A stretch of 64,000 bases of DNA from Caldimonas caldifontis (GTDB lineage: Bacteria; Pseudomonadota; Gammaproteobacteria; Burkholderiales; Burkholderiaceae_C), in NCBI RefSeq assembly GCF_002930615.1, contig NZ_PSNX01000004.1, positions 124,001 through 188,000 on the forward strand, in the 5' to 3' direction. The notes under the pieces were generated by a model, which worked only from the letters and a program-made list of their open reading frames with translations, had not been told where the DNA came from and did not search any database. Shown in pieces: positions 48,000-56,950 of this stretch. Position numbers and translations under genes: made by a program. The first letter of the stretch is position 1. Each line of letters begins with the position of its first letter.

Positions 48000-49283
48000 G
48001 TGTCCCGCCCTTACGCCGTCCTCGTGCTGAGCGAGGACGAGGCGCGTGCGCAGGCCTTGTCCGCCGACCTGACGGCGGTCGGCTTTCACGTCCTTGGTGC
48101 CTGCGACTGCCACACGCTGGTGCGCGATGCCGTGCGCCTGGCACCCGTCGGCGTGGTGGCGTGGATCGAGCGACTGGACGAGCCAGCACTTCGCAGCCTG
48201 AACCAGCTGCGAGACACACAGGCCCTGCCTGTGCTCCTGTTCACGTCGGACGGTGATGTGGAGCGGCTGTCCCTGGCCCTGGAGGCGGGGGTCCATGGCT
48301 GTGTGGTGCAGAACTACGACCGGTCCCGGCTGCGCGTGGAGTGGCAGCTCGCCCGACTGCGCTTCGACCGAGAAGGTACGTTGCGCCGCACGCTGGACGA
48401 GTTGCGGCAGCGCTTCGAGGAACGCAAGCTCGTGGACCGCGCCAAGGGGCTGCTGATGCGCGCGACCCGCATGAGCGAAGACGAGGCATTCCGGGCTTTG
48501 CGTCGCGCGTCGATGCAGGGCAACCGGCGCGTCGGTCAGGTGTCGCTGCAACTCATCGATGCCGCCCGTCACGGCGAGGCGGTGAACCGCGCAGGCCAGC
48601 TGCGCATGCTGTCGCAGCGACTGGTGAAGCTCTATGCCCTCGCAGGGGCTGGGATCGAGCCCGATGACAGCCTCGAACGGCTGGCGCAGTCCGCGCGACG
48701 CATCGATGACAACCTGGCGTTTCTGGGGCGCAGCCTGTCTGCGCCCAGCTTCGGCGATCTGCTGTCGGCGGTGCAGGGCACCTGGTCCCAGCTGCGCCCC
48801 AGCATCGAGACCGAGCCGAGGCTGGCGACCCTTGCCGACATCGACGCGCTGGCGCAGGAATTGCTGGAGCAGGCCGAACGCCTCACCGCGGTGCTGGAGC
48901 AGGCCTCTGCGGCGGCGACCCTGCACGTGATCAATGTGGCGGGTCGCCAGCGCATGCTGTCACAACGCCTGGCCAAACAGGTGCTGCTCGCCCATCTTCT
49001 GCCGGGGTCTGCGGGCCAGGGCGCCCTGGCCGACGCCGTGGCGACGCAGAAGGCCTTCGAAGAAGCGCAGGCCTATCTGGAGGGGCTGCCGCTGGCCGAT
49101 GGCGAACTGCGCGCAGCTCTGGCGTCGGCCCATCAGAGCTGGGTCACCCTGCTCGACGGCGCTCACCAGGCAGGCGCGACGCAGGGGCGGGTCGCGGTGG
49201 CCAGGGCCAGCGAGATCCTGCTGGAGCGGCTGGACCAGCTCACCGAGCGCTATGAGCACAGCCTCGACCGGCTCCTGGTGTGA
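48000..49283 (+). CDS. Nitrate-linked regulator: pseudo-receiver, ANTAR, two PilJ/P-box modules
   Basis: Regulator of 427 residues. An N-terminal receiver-like domain (about 5-125) lacks the usual phosphoacceptor Asp in its third strand (VVAWIERLD) and has Gln where the switch Lys should be. The ANTAR RNA-binding domain (about 132-188) reads RKLVDRAKGLLMRATRMSED. Two PilJ-like helical modules follow, each with a P-box-like core, NRAGQLRMLSQRL (about 196) and NVAGRQRMLSQRL (about 312), close to the nitrate-binding P-box of NarX. GTG is used; a CTG at 47988, better spaced from GGGAG, is an alternative. It is divergent from narK, so it probably senses nitrate and controls leaders of the locus. 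Confidence 0.85.
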   Translation: MSRPYAVLVLSEDEARAQALSADLTAVGFHVLGACDCHTLVRDAVRLAPVGVVAWIERLDEPALRSLNQLRDTQALPVLLFTSDGDVERLSLALEAGVHGCVVQNYDRSRLRVEWQLARLRFDREGTLRRTLDELRQRFEERKLVDRAKGLLMRATRMSEDEAFRALRRASMQGNRRVGQVSLQLIDAARHGEAVNRAGQLRMLSQRLVKLYALAGAGIEPDDSLERLAQSARRIDDNLAFLGRSLSAPSFGDLLSAVQGTWSQLRPSIETEPRLATLADIDALAQELLEQAERLTAVLEQASAAATLHVINVAGRQRMLSQRLAKQVLLAHLLPGSAGQGALADAVATQKAFEEAQAYLEGLPLADGELRAALASAHQSWVTLLDGAHQAGATQGRVAVARASEILLERLDQLTERYEHSLDRLLV

Positions 49284-49397
49284 GCCGTGCCACGCCCATG
49301 CCGCGAATAGGGGGGGTCCGGACTGGCCCGGATGCTCCGGAAGGGGTCACAATCCCCCAAAGGGCGGGATCCCCGCTCATCAGCAGTACCCAGCTTC

Positions 49398-50486
49398 ATG
49401 ACCGACCTGATCGCCGGCTTCGTGCGGCCCCGGCCGCCCCACTCGTCCATGCCAGACAGCCCCCTCTCCGCCACCGGTGAGCCGCTTGCCCATGTGCTGG
49501 CCCAGGCGCAGGCCAGTGGTCTCGGGCCGGAAGGCCTGGTGCAGCTGCTGCAGGCGGCCTGCGAACAATTGCCCACCGGCGTCTACGCGAAGGATGCACA
49601 GGGGCGCTACCTTTTCGTCAATGCGGCGGCCGCGGCGGTGCTGGGCCACTCCGTCCAGGAAGTCCTGGGCCACACCGACGAGGAGCTCCTCGATGCCGAG
49701 GCCGCTGCGGTCCTGAAGGACGGCGACGATGCGGCGCGTGCCCAGCGCCTGCCGCTGCAGCGCGAGGAGAAACTCACCTCCCGCGATCTGGTGTGCACCC
49801 GCTTGGCCGTGCCGCTTGAAGGGCAGGGCGTGGGCCTGGCCGGCCTGTGGCTCGATTTCAGCGAACTGCGCCGCACCCAGGCCCAGCTCAGGCATGCGCT
49901 CAACCTGCTGGAGCAGCAGCAGCGCCAGAACGAGGACCTGCGCCAGGAGCTCAAGGATCAGGGCGTGCGGGATGCGCTCACCGGGGTCTACAACCGGCGC
50001 CACTTCGATGAGCAGTTGCGCCGCGAAGTGGACCTGTCAGCGCGTGAGCACCGGGAGTTCGCCCTGGTGGCCATCCAGGTCGATGACCATGAGGACCTCG
50101 TGGCACGCCATGGCCAGCAGGCGGCCGATCGCTGCCTGCAGGCGCTGGGTCAGCTGCTGCGGGGCAACACCCGGGCGATGGATGCCCCCTGCCGCATCGG
50201 CATCGACCGTTTTGCGGTGCTGCTGTCCGGGGTGGGCCTGGCCACGGCCCATGCCCGAATGGAAGGCGTGCGCCGCCAGTGCGAGGCCCAGATCGTCATG
50301 CAGGACGGTCAGGACGTGCGCTTCACGGTGTCGATGGGGGTGGCCAGCTTTCCCCACACCAGCGACGAACTGCCGGGGCTGCTGCGCCTGGCCGAGCGCG
50401 CCCTGGCCACCGCCCAGCAGCGCGGTGGCAACGGGGTGGTGCTGGCCGCGATTCCCTTCTTCCCGCCGGAGCGGGTGGCCGCCTGA
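49398..50486 (+). CDS. PAS domain protein with degenerate GGDEF domain
   Basis: Protein of 362 residues with no transmembrane helix. It has a PAS domain (about 55-150, with GVYAKDAQGRYLFVNAAAAAVLG), a coiled coil (about 155-180) and a diguanylate-cyclase-like domain (about 185-355) starting DALTGVYNRRHFDE. The active-site GGDEF is replaced by GIDRF (268-272), so cyclase activity is doubtful; it may act as a c-di-GMP- or GTP-binding sensor or by protein contact. The start is uncertain (ATG also at 49449). It follows the ANTAR regulator by 114 bases on the same strand. Confidence 0.85.
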   Translation: MTDLIAGFVRPRPPHSSMPDSPLSATGEPLAHVLAQAQASGLGPEGLVQLLQAACEQLPTGVYAKDAQGRYLFVNAAAAAVLGHSVQEVLGHTDEELLDAEAAAVLKDGDDAARAQRLPLQREEKLTSRDLVCTRLAVPLEGQGVGLAGLWLDFSELRRTQAQLRHALNLLEQQQRQNEDLRQELKDQGVRDALTGVYNRRHFDEQLRREVDLSAREHREFALVAIQVDDHEDLVARHGQQAADRCLQALGQLLRGNTRAMDAPCRIGIDRFAVLLSGVGLATAHARMEGVRRQCEAQIVMQDGQDVRFTVSMGVASFPHTSDELPGLLRLAERALATAQQRGGNGVVLAAIPFFPPERVAA

Positions 50487-50501
50487 TGCGCGCCGCCGGC
50501 C

Positions 50502-51313
50502 TCAGCCGGCCAGTCCCTTGTAGAGCATGTAGGCTGCCAGCCCGTAGAGCAGGAAGGCGAACGCGCGCTTGAGCTGCTTCACGTTCATCGCGTGCGCCGC
50601 ACGGGCACCCAGCGGGGCGAACAGCACGCTGGCTGCGGCGATCAGCACGAGCGCCGGCAGATAGAGGAAACCGAAGGCCCCCGGCAGAGCCGGGGTGAGC
50701 GACCAGCCACCGATCACATAGCCTGCGACATTGGCCAGGGCAATGGGAAAGCCCAGGGCGGCGCTCGTGGCCACGGCATTGTGGATGGTCACGTTGCACC
50801 AGGTCATGAAGGGCACCGAGACGAAGCCTCCACCGGCGCCCACCAGGCCCGACAGGAAGCCGATCACACCGCCGGCCGCGACCTGCCCGGGCGCGCCGGG
50901 CATCTGCCGCGTGGGCTTGGGCTTCTTGTCCAGCAGCATCTGTGTGGCCGAAAAGCCCACGAAGGCCGCGAAGAAGAGGGCCAGCCACTGGCCCTTGAGC
51001 ATCGCAAAGACACCCGCACCCGCCAGCAGGCCCCCCAGCACGATGCCTGGCGCCAGGCCACGCACCAGATCCCATCGCACGGCGCCCCGCTTGTGGTGGG
51101 CCCGCACGCTCGAGATGGAGGTGAACAGGATGGTGGCCATCGAGGTGGCAATCGCCATCTTGACCGCGAACTGCCCGTCCACGCCGCGCTGCGTGAGCAG
51201 GAAAGTGAGGAAGGGCACCAGCAGCATCCCCCCGCCAATGCCCAGCAGGCCTGCCAGAAAACCGGTGAAACAGCCGAGCACCAGCAGCTCGACGATGAAC
51301 AGCCATTCGAGAT

Positions 51314-51317
<4 letters not shown>
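50502..51317 (-). CDS. TSUP family permease (TauE/SafE type)
   Basis: Inner-membrane protein of 271 residues with eight or so helices and the repeated TSUP motifs GLLGIGGGMLLVPFL and GLVGAGGGFVSVPFM. Family members export sulfite, sulfoacetate or other organosulfur anions. The start is TTG, preceded by GGAGG and overlapping the stop of the EVE gene as TTGA; an upstream in-frame start at 51350 is less likely. It is convergent with the PAS-GGDEF gene. Substrate unknown. Confidence 0.87.
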
Positions 51318-51793
<476 letters not shown>

Positions 51794-51814
51794 GGGCGAG
51801 GGAACGGCGGGCGG

Positions 51815-51992
51815 GGTGTCCGCCGCGAGCCGAGAGCCGCATTCCTGAACCCAGGGGATTCAGGTGGGCGAGGTCAGCAAGGCTTCGGGTTCGTCTGACG
51901 CGAGACGATCACACCCACCAGGCAATGTTCCAGGCCCAAGCTCAATGAGCATCGGTTCAAGGAAATATAAAACTCCCGCGAACGCGACGGAC
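51815..51992 (-). ncRNA. ssrS: 6S RNA
   Basis: About 178 nucleotides on the minus strand immediately after zapA, the same place as ssrS in Escherichia coli. The 5' end (GTCCGTCGCG...) pairs with the 3' end (...CGCGGCGGAC) as the closing stem, and the 3' half contains CACCTGAATCCCCTGGGTTC, aligning with the Escherichia coli hairpin CACCUUGAACCAAGGGUUC. A large central bulge is expected between the arms. 6S RNA binds housekeeping RNA polymerase holoenzyme in stationary phase. Ends are estimates from pairing and from the -10 position. Confidence 0.85.
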
Positions 51993-51998
51993 GTCGTC

Positions 51999-52004
51999 AT
52001 TCTA
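51999..52004 (-). promoter_or_regulatory. -10 element of the 6S RNA promoter
   Basis: TAGAAT on the minus strand ends about seven bases before the estimated 6S RNA start. It lies just after the zapA stop codon. The -35 region would fall in the last zapA codons and is not well conserved. Confidence 0.6.
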
Positions 52005-52018
52005 CGCCCGTCCCGGCG

Positions 52019-52345
52019 TCAGAACAGGCGGCCGTCCTGGCCCAGCGCCTCGTCGAGGCGCGCGACCAGCGCACGCAGGGCTGGGTCGTCGCCGTGTGAG
52101 GCTTCGCCCGGGGCCGAAGGGGCTGCGACAGGCGCCGCAGCAGCAGGCCGGGCGGCCAATTCGAAGGCAATGTTCAGTGCGGCCAGCACAGCGATGCGCT
52201 CGCGCGCCTTGACCTTGCCGGCGTCACGGATGGCACACATCTCGCGGTCGACGGCGTTCACGGCTTCGAGCAAAGCCGCTTCGCCGCCGTCGGCGCAGCC
52301 CAGGATGTAGCTCTGGCCCATGATGGTGACTTCGATCTGCTTCAT
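52019..52345 (-). CDS. zapA: Cell division protein ZapA
   Basis: Z-ring-stabilising protein of 108 residues. It starts MKQIEVTIMGQSYILGCADG and has the central helix VDREMCAIRDAGKVKARERIAVL-like segment, then a coiled-coil C-terminus with an Ala/Pro-rich spacer. The ATG overlaps the stop of the zapB-like gene by 4 bases. 6S RNA follows directly. Confidence 0.92.
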   Translation of the reverse strand: MKQIEVTIMGQSYILGCADGGEAALLEAVNAVDREMCAIRDAGKVKARERIAVLAALNIAFELAARPAAAAPVAAPSAPGEASHGDDPALRALVARLDEALGQDGRLF

Positions 52346-52569
52346 GAGCGCTCCTCGCTTTCGCGCGTGGGGCTGTTCGCATCGGCCGGTAGGTGCTCGA
52401 GCAGGGCATCGATGCGCGCGCGGGCCGTGTTCAGGCGCTGGCGCAGGCTGTCTCGCTCATGGCTCACCTGACCGAGCTGCTGCTGCAGCAACTCGTTGGT
52501 GCGCTTGAGTTCCTCGTGGCGCAACAGCAGGCGCTCGATGCGATCCGCAAGTTCATCGATGGTAGACAT
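52342..52569 (-). CDS. ZapB-like coiled-coil protein (TIGR02449 family)
   Basis: Small protein of 75 residues that is almost entirely coiled coil (LADRIERLLLRHEELKRTNE, then QLGQVSHERDSLRQRL). Such proteins sit next to zapA in Beta- and Gammaproteobacteria and are thought to work at the division ring like ZapB, though sequence identity to ZapB is low. Coupled to zapA. Confidence 0.83.
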   Translation of the reverse strand: MSTIDELADRIERLLLRHEELKRTNELLQQQLGQVSHERDSLRQRLNTARARIDALLEHLPADANSPTRESEERS

Positions 52570-52691
52570 GGGCAGGCCGTCCTTGTGCAGACCATTGTAG
52601 GCCGCTCCCTGCGCCCGGTGGCCACCTACAATGCCGCTCGCTGCGGGTCCGACCCGTGGCCCTGAGGCGCACTCAATCCCGGGAGCCTGGC

Positions 52692-53264
52692 ATGGGGTCC
52701 GTCCCCGACATCCATCTCATCCTCGGCGGCGCCCGCTCGGGCAAGAGCCGTCACGCCGAAGCCCTGGCCCTCGAGGCCGAGCGCGACGGTGCTCGTGTCA
52801 CCTACATCGCCACCGCCTGGGCGGGCGATGATGAGATGCGCGAGCGCATTGCCCAGCATCGCGCGCGCCGGCCGGCGTCTTGGGCCAGCCTGGAGCTGCC
52901 CGATGCCGATCTCGCCCTGGCGATCACCCTGCAGGCGCAGGCTGGCGAAGGCCGCTGCGTGGTGGTGGATTGCCTCACGCTGTGGCTGGCTCAGCATCTG
53001 TGTCCGCCACCGGGCGTGCCGGCGCGCGACGCGAAGGCCGAGGCCGATGCGTTGCTCGCGGTGCTGCCGGGCCTGGCCGGCCGGGTGCTCTTCGTCTCCA
53101 ACGAGATCGGCCTGGGCGTCATGCCCCTGGGGGCCGAGACGCGCCGCACCGTCGATGCCCTGGGACGGCTGCACCAGCAACTGGCCGAACAGGCACGCCG
53201 TGTCACCCTCATGGTGGCGGGGCTGCCCCTGACATTGAAACCCTTGCCCGAAAGCCGCAGATGA
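52692..53264 (+). CDS. cobU: Adenosylcobinamide kinase/guanylyltransferase CobU
   Basis: Bifunctional enzyme of 190 residues that phosphorylates adenosylcobinamide and transfers GMP to it in cobalamin nucleotide-loop assembly. The P-loop [12 protein letters not shown] and the later [12 protein letters not shown] and [12 protein letters not shown] segments are typical, with [13 protein letters not shown] near the end. The ATG at 52692 has GGGAG upstream. Its stop overlaps cobT by 4 bases. It starts the cobUTSC salvage operon. Confidence 0.94.
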   Translation: MGSVPDIHLILGGARSGKSRHAEALALEAERDGARVTYIATAWAGDDEMRERIAQHRARRPASWASLELPDADLALAITLQAQAGEGRCVVVDCLTLWLAQHLCPPPGVPARDAKAEADALLAVLPGLAGRVLFVSNEIGLGVMPLGAETRRTVDALGRLHQQLAEQARRVTLMVAGLPLTLKPLPESRR

Positions 53265-54301
53265 CCCCTGCCGACCTGCCCCGCATCCAACCCATCGAGC
53301 ATGCTCCACTGCGCGAGCGCCTGCAGCACCGGCTGGACCGCAAGACCAAGCCGCTGGGGTCGCTCGGCCGGCTCGAAAGCCTGGCGTTGCAGATCGGCCT
53401 CGTGCAAGCCAGCGAGGCGCCCGCCCTGCGCGATCCTCAGCTAGTGGTCTTCGCGGGCGACCATGGTCTGGCGCGCCAGGGGGTGTCGGCCTTTCCCAGC
53501 GACGTCACCTGGCAGATGGTCGAGAACTTCCTCGCCGGGGGGGCCGCCGTCAGTGTGCTGGCACGCCAGCACGGCCTGGCGCTCAGCGTCGTGGACGCCG
53601 GTGTGGCGCATGACTTTGCCCCGCGCGAGGGGTTGCTGATCCGCAAGATCGGCCCCGGCACGGCCGATGCCAGCGCCGGGCCCGCGATGACGTCCACACA
53701 GTGCTGGGCCGCGCTGCAGGCTGGCATCGAGGTGGTGCGGGGGTTGCCCGGCAATGTGCTGCTACTGGGCGAGATGGGCATTGCCAACACCTCGGCCGCG
53801 GCGCTGCTGCTCGCGCGCGTGGCCGGAGTGCCGCTGGCCGAATGCGTGGGCCGTGGCACCGGGCTCGACGATGCCGGACTGGCGCACAAGCGCGCCGTGC
53901 TGGAACGTGCCCTGCAGGCCAACGCGGCGGCCGTGTCGCCGCTGGACGCGCTGGCTGCCCTGGGCGGTTTCGAGATCGCGATGATGACCGGCGCGGTGCT
54001 GCAGGCCGCCCACGAGCGGCGCCTGGTGGTGGTGGACGGCTTCATCACCGGGGCGGCCGTGGTGGTGGCCCATGCCCTCGCACCCCAGGTGCTCGACTAC
54101 TGCGTGTTCGCGCATCGCTCCGAGGAGTCCGGCCACCGCCGCATGCTCGATCATCTGGGCGCCGAGCCGCTGGTGGACCTGCGCCTGCGCCTGGGCGAGG
54201 GCTCGGGCGCGGCTCTGGCCTGGCCGCTCATCGTCTCCAGCGTGAAGCTGCTGGCCGAGATGGCCAGCTTCGAGTCGGCCGGGGTGAGCGACCGTTCATG
54301 A
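53261..54301 (+). CDS. cobT: Nicotinate-nucleotide-dimethylbenzimidazole phosphoribosyltransferase CobT
   Basis: Activates the lower-ligand base of cobalamin by making alpha-ribazole phosphate from nicotinate mononucleotide. The 346 residues include [12 protein letters not shown] near the start, [18 protein letters not shown], the [17 protein letters not shown] region and the end motif [14 protein letters not shown] with the catalytic Glu. Coupled to cobU and cobS by ATGA overlaps. No gene for making the base is seen, so it is probably used in salvage. Confidence 0.95.
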   Translation: MTPADLPRIQPIEHAPLRERLQHRLDRKTKPLGSLGRLESLALQIGLVQASEAPALRDPQLVVFAGDHGLARQGVSAFPSDVTWQMVENFLAGGAAVSVLARQHGLALSVVDAGVAHDFAPREGLLIRKIGPGTADASAGPAMTSTQCWAALQAGIEVVRGLPGNVLLLGEMGIANTSAAALLLARVAGVPLAECVGRGTGLDDAGLAHKRAVLERALQANAAAVSPLDALAALGGFEIAMMTGAVLQAAHERRLVVVDGFITGAAVVVAHALAPQVLDYCVFAHRSEESGHRRMLDHLGAEPLVDLRLRLGEGSGAALAWPLIVSSVKLLAEMASFESAGVSDRS

Positions 54302-55092
54302 ACGGACTCGGCCACGAACTGCGGCTGGTCGCGATCGCCTGGCAGTTTTTCACCCGCATCCCGCTGCCGCGTGCCTGGGTGGCCCGCGTCGGCTACGCGC
54401 CCGAATGGCTGCAGGCCAGTGCGCGGCACTTCCCGCTCGTGGGGGCGCTGGTGGGCGCCTTCAGTGCCGCGGTGTTCCTGCTGGCCGCGCTGCTGCTGCC
54501 GTCGGTCATGGCCGTCGGACTGGCGATGGTGGCGAGCCTGTGGATGACCGGCTGCTTCCACGAAGACGGCTGGGCCGACACCTGCGATGCCCTGGGCGGT
54601 GCGGTCAGTCGCGAGCGGGCGCTGGCCATCATGAAGGATTCACGCATCGGCACCTATGGCACGGTGGGCCTGGTGATGATGCTCGGCCTGAAGGCGGCCA
54701 GCCTGGCGAGCCTGCCCATCGCGTGGGTGCCGGTGGCCCTGGTGCTGGGGCACACCGTCTCGCGCACCGTGTCCGTCGGCCTGATCCGGGCGCTGCCCTA
54801 TGGCGGCGACCCGGAGCATGCCAAGGCCAAGCCCCTGGCCACGCAGCTGTCCGGCCTCGGCTGGGCCGTGGCGCTGGGCTGGGCGGCGTTGGCGGCGATG
54901 GGGGCGGCGTTCTTCCTGCCGCCATGGGTGCTGGCCGTTGCCCTGGCCGCCGCCGCGCTGGCCGGCCTGTGGTGCGGCCGCTGGCTGCGCCACCGACTCG
55001 GGGGCTACACCGGCGACGGGCTGGGCGCGGCGCAGCAGCTCTCGGAGCTGGCGCTTTACCTGGCCCTGGTGGCAAGCCTGCGATGGATCTGA
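54298..55092 (+). CDS. cobS: Adenosylcobinamide-GDP ribazoletransferase (cobalamin synthase) CobS
   Basis: Inner-membrane enzyme of 264 residues joining adenosylcobinamide-GDP and alpha-ribazole. It starts [17 protein letters not shown], has the metal-binding [16 protein letters not shown] block and the [13 protein letters not shown] motif, then several hydrophobic helices and the end [15 protein letters not shown]. The stop overlaps the cobC start by 10 bases. Confidence 0.95.
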   Translation: MNGLGHELRLVAIAWQFFTRIPLPRAWVARVGYAPEWLQASARHFPLVGALVGAFSAAVFLLAALLLPSVMAVGLAMVASLWMTGCFHEDGWADTCDALGGAVSRERALAIMKDSRIGTYGTVGLVMMLGLKAASLASLPIAWVPVALVLGHTVSRTVSVGLIRALPYGGDPEHAKAKPLATQLSGLGWAVALGWAALAAMGAAFFLPPWVLAVALAAAALAGLWCGRWLRHRLGGYTGDGLGAAQQLSELALYLALVASLRWI

Positions 55093-55667
55093 GCGTGCGC
55101 CTGTGGCGCCATCCTCGACCTGAGGGGGCGCAGGGTCTGTGCCTGGGGCGCACCGACCTGCCCGTCGACCCACGCCGCGCCCGTCGCCTGGCGCATCGCA
55201 TCCGCCTGTGGGCCCGACGCGAGGCTGGCCCGCGGGAGGTGTGGACCTCGCCACTGCAGCGCTGCCGTGCCGTGGGCGAGTGCCTGTCGTCCTGGGGCTG
55301 GCGCCACCACATCGACGACCGGCTGCGCGAGCTGGACTTTGGCGACTGGGATGGACGGGCCTGGGCAGAGATCCCCATGGATGCCATCGATGCCTGGTGC
55401 GAGGACCTGCGGTTCCATCGTCCGGGCGGCGGCGAGAGTCTGGACGGTCTTGCGCAGCGCTGTGCCGAGTTCCTGGCCGAATGCGCAGGGCAGCGGCGCT
55501 ATGTCGTCACGCATGGGGGCTGGATCACGACGGCCTGGCATCTGGCGCAGGGACGGCCGTTGCCGGCCACGGCGGCACGCTGGCCGGCTGCGCCGGCGCA
55601 TGGCAAGGCGTTGGAGCTCGCTCAGCGCGCTGCCGGCGCCGGTGTCTTGGGCGAAAAGTCGCAGTAG
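55083..55667 (+). CDS. cobC: Histidine phosphatase family protein, probable alpha-ribazole phosphatase CobC
   Basis: Member of the histidine phosphatase family, 194 residues, encoded last in cobUTSC. Catalytic RH is in LWRHPRPEG, with a second conserved His in VVTHGGW and the acid in ELDFGDWDGRAW. In this pathway CobC removes phosphate from alpha-ribazole phosphate; the role is inferred from family and operon. The ORF overlaps cobS by 10 bases and the convergent nth by 46 bases. Confidence 0.85.
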   Translation: MDLSVRLWRHPRPEGAQGLCLGRTDLPVDPRRARRLAHRIRLWARREAGPREVWTSPLQRCRAVGECLSSWGWRHHIDDRLRELDFGDWDGRAWAEIPMDAIDAWCEDLRFHRPGGGESLDGLAQRCAEFLAECAGQRRYVVTHGGWITTAWHLAQGRPLPATAARWPAAPAHGKALELAQRAAGAGVLGEKSQ

Positions 55668-56269
55668 CGCGCCACCTGGCACTGCCAGCAGCGCGGCTGG
55701 CGCGCCAGGCACACATAGCGCCCGTGCAGGATCAGCCAGTGGTGGGCGTCCACCAGGTAGCGCGGCGGCACACGTTCCAGCAGCTTCATCTCCACCGCCA
55801 GCGGCGTCTTGCCCGGCGCCAGACCGGTGCGATTGCTCACACGGAAGATGTGCGTGTCCACGGCCATCGTCGGCTCGCCGAAGGCCACGTTGAGCACGAC
55901 GTTGGCCGTCTTGCGGCCCACGCCGGGCAGGGCTTCAAGGGCCTCGCGGGTGCGCGGCACCTCGCCGCCGTGACGTTCCACGAGGATGCGGCAGGTCTCC
56001 AGCAGGTGCTTGGCCTTGTTGCGGTACAGCCCGATGGTCTTGATGTAGCCGCACAGGCCGTCGTAGCCCAGGGCCAGGATCTGCTGCGGCGTGTGGGCCA
56101 CGGCAAAGAGCTTGCGCGTGGCCTTGTTCACGCCCACGTCGGTGGCCTGGGCCGAGAGCAGCACGGCGGTGAGCAGCTCGAACACGCTGGTGTATTCCAG
56201 CTCGGTGTTGGGCTGCGGGTTGGCGGCCTGGAGGGTGGCGAAGAAGGCGTCGACGTCTTGCGGCTTCAT
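55622..56269 (-). CDS. nth: Endonuclease III
   Basis: DNA glycosylase/AP lyase of 215 residues that removes oxidised pyrimidines. It has the helix-hairpin-helix LEALPGVGRKTANVVLN with the catalytic Lys, VDTHIFRVSNR with the catalytic Asp, and the C-terminal [4Fe-4S] motif C-x6-C-x2-C-x5-C (CLARQPRCWQCQVARYC). The gene pairs with rsxB upstream on the same strand, a widespread arrangement. Confidence 0.95.
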   Translation of the reverse strand: MKPQDVDAFFATLQAANPQPNTELEYTSVFELLTAVLLSAQATDVGVNKATRKLFAVAHTPQQILALGYDGLCGYIKTIGLYRNKAKHLLETCRILVERHGGEVPRTREALEALPGVGRKTANVVLNVAFGEPTMAVDTHIFRVSNRTGLAPGKTPLAVEMKLLERVPPRYLVDAHHWLILHGRYVCLARQPRCWQCQVARYCDFSPKTPAPAAR

Positions 56270-56296
56270 GGGCCGCGATTGTGCCTCGGCAGGGCT

Positions 56297-56950
56297 TCAG
56301 CCGCTGCGCCGTTGTCGGGCCTTGGCCAGGGCCGCCTCGATCACCGAGCGCTTGCGCTCGATCTGCGCCGGGTCGGTCAGCCGGGTCTCGGTTTCCAGGT
56401 GCTCGAGCTTGTGCTGGGCCTTCGCCTCCAGCCGGGCCTGGTGCTCGCGGGCATCCCGGGCCAGCCGTTCCTGGTGCCAGTCGTAGCGGTGGCGGGCCTC
56501 GCGGGCCTGGGGTTCGCTCCAGGCGGCCCAGCCGGTGGCCGTGGTCACCGGCGTGAGGGAGATGCAATCCACCGGGCAGACCGGCACGCACAGCTCACAC
56601 CCCGTGCATTGGGCGTCGATCACCGTGTGCATCTGCTTGTGCGTGCCGATGATGCAGTCCACGGGGCACGCCTTGATGCACAGCGTGCAGCCGATGCACC
56701 AGGCTTCGTCGATGACGGCCAGCAGGCGTGGGCCCTCCACACCGTGCGCGGCTGACAGGGGCTGGGCGGGGCGGCCGGTGAGGGCGGCCAGGCGGGCGAT
56801 GCCTTCGGCGCCTCCTGGCGGGCACTGGTTGATGTCGGCCTGTCCCGCAGCGATGGCCTGGGCGTAGCGGGCGCAGTCGGGGTAGCCGCAGCGCGTGCAC
56901 TGCGTCTGCGGCAACAGGGCGTCGATGTCTTCGGCGCGGACCGGGTTCAC
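56297..56950 (-). CDS. rsxB: RsxB/RnfB-type ferredoxin subunit
   Basis: Iron-sulfur protein of 217 residues with an N-terminal 4Fe-4S motif ([14 protein letters not shown]) and two ferredoxin-type motifs ([14 protein letters not shown] and [14 protein letters not shown]). It lacks the N-terminal membrane helix of full RnfB and has a long basic/coiled C-terminal tail, the form that stands alone next to nth in betaproteobacteria. The GTG start overlaps the phaZ stop as GTGA. The other Rnf/Rsx subunits are not in this window. Confidence 0.87.
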   Translation of the reverse strand: MNPVRAEDIDALLPQTQCTRCGYPDCARYAQAIAAGQADINQCPPGGAEGIARLAALTGRPAQPLSAAHGVEGPRLLAVIDEAWCIGCTLCIKACPVDCIIGTHKQMHTVIDAQCTGCELCVPVCPVDCISLTPVTTATGWAAWSEPQAREARHRYDWHQERLARDAREHQARLEAKAQHKLEHLETETRLTDPAQIERKRSVIEAALAKARQRRSG

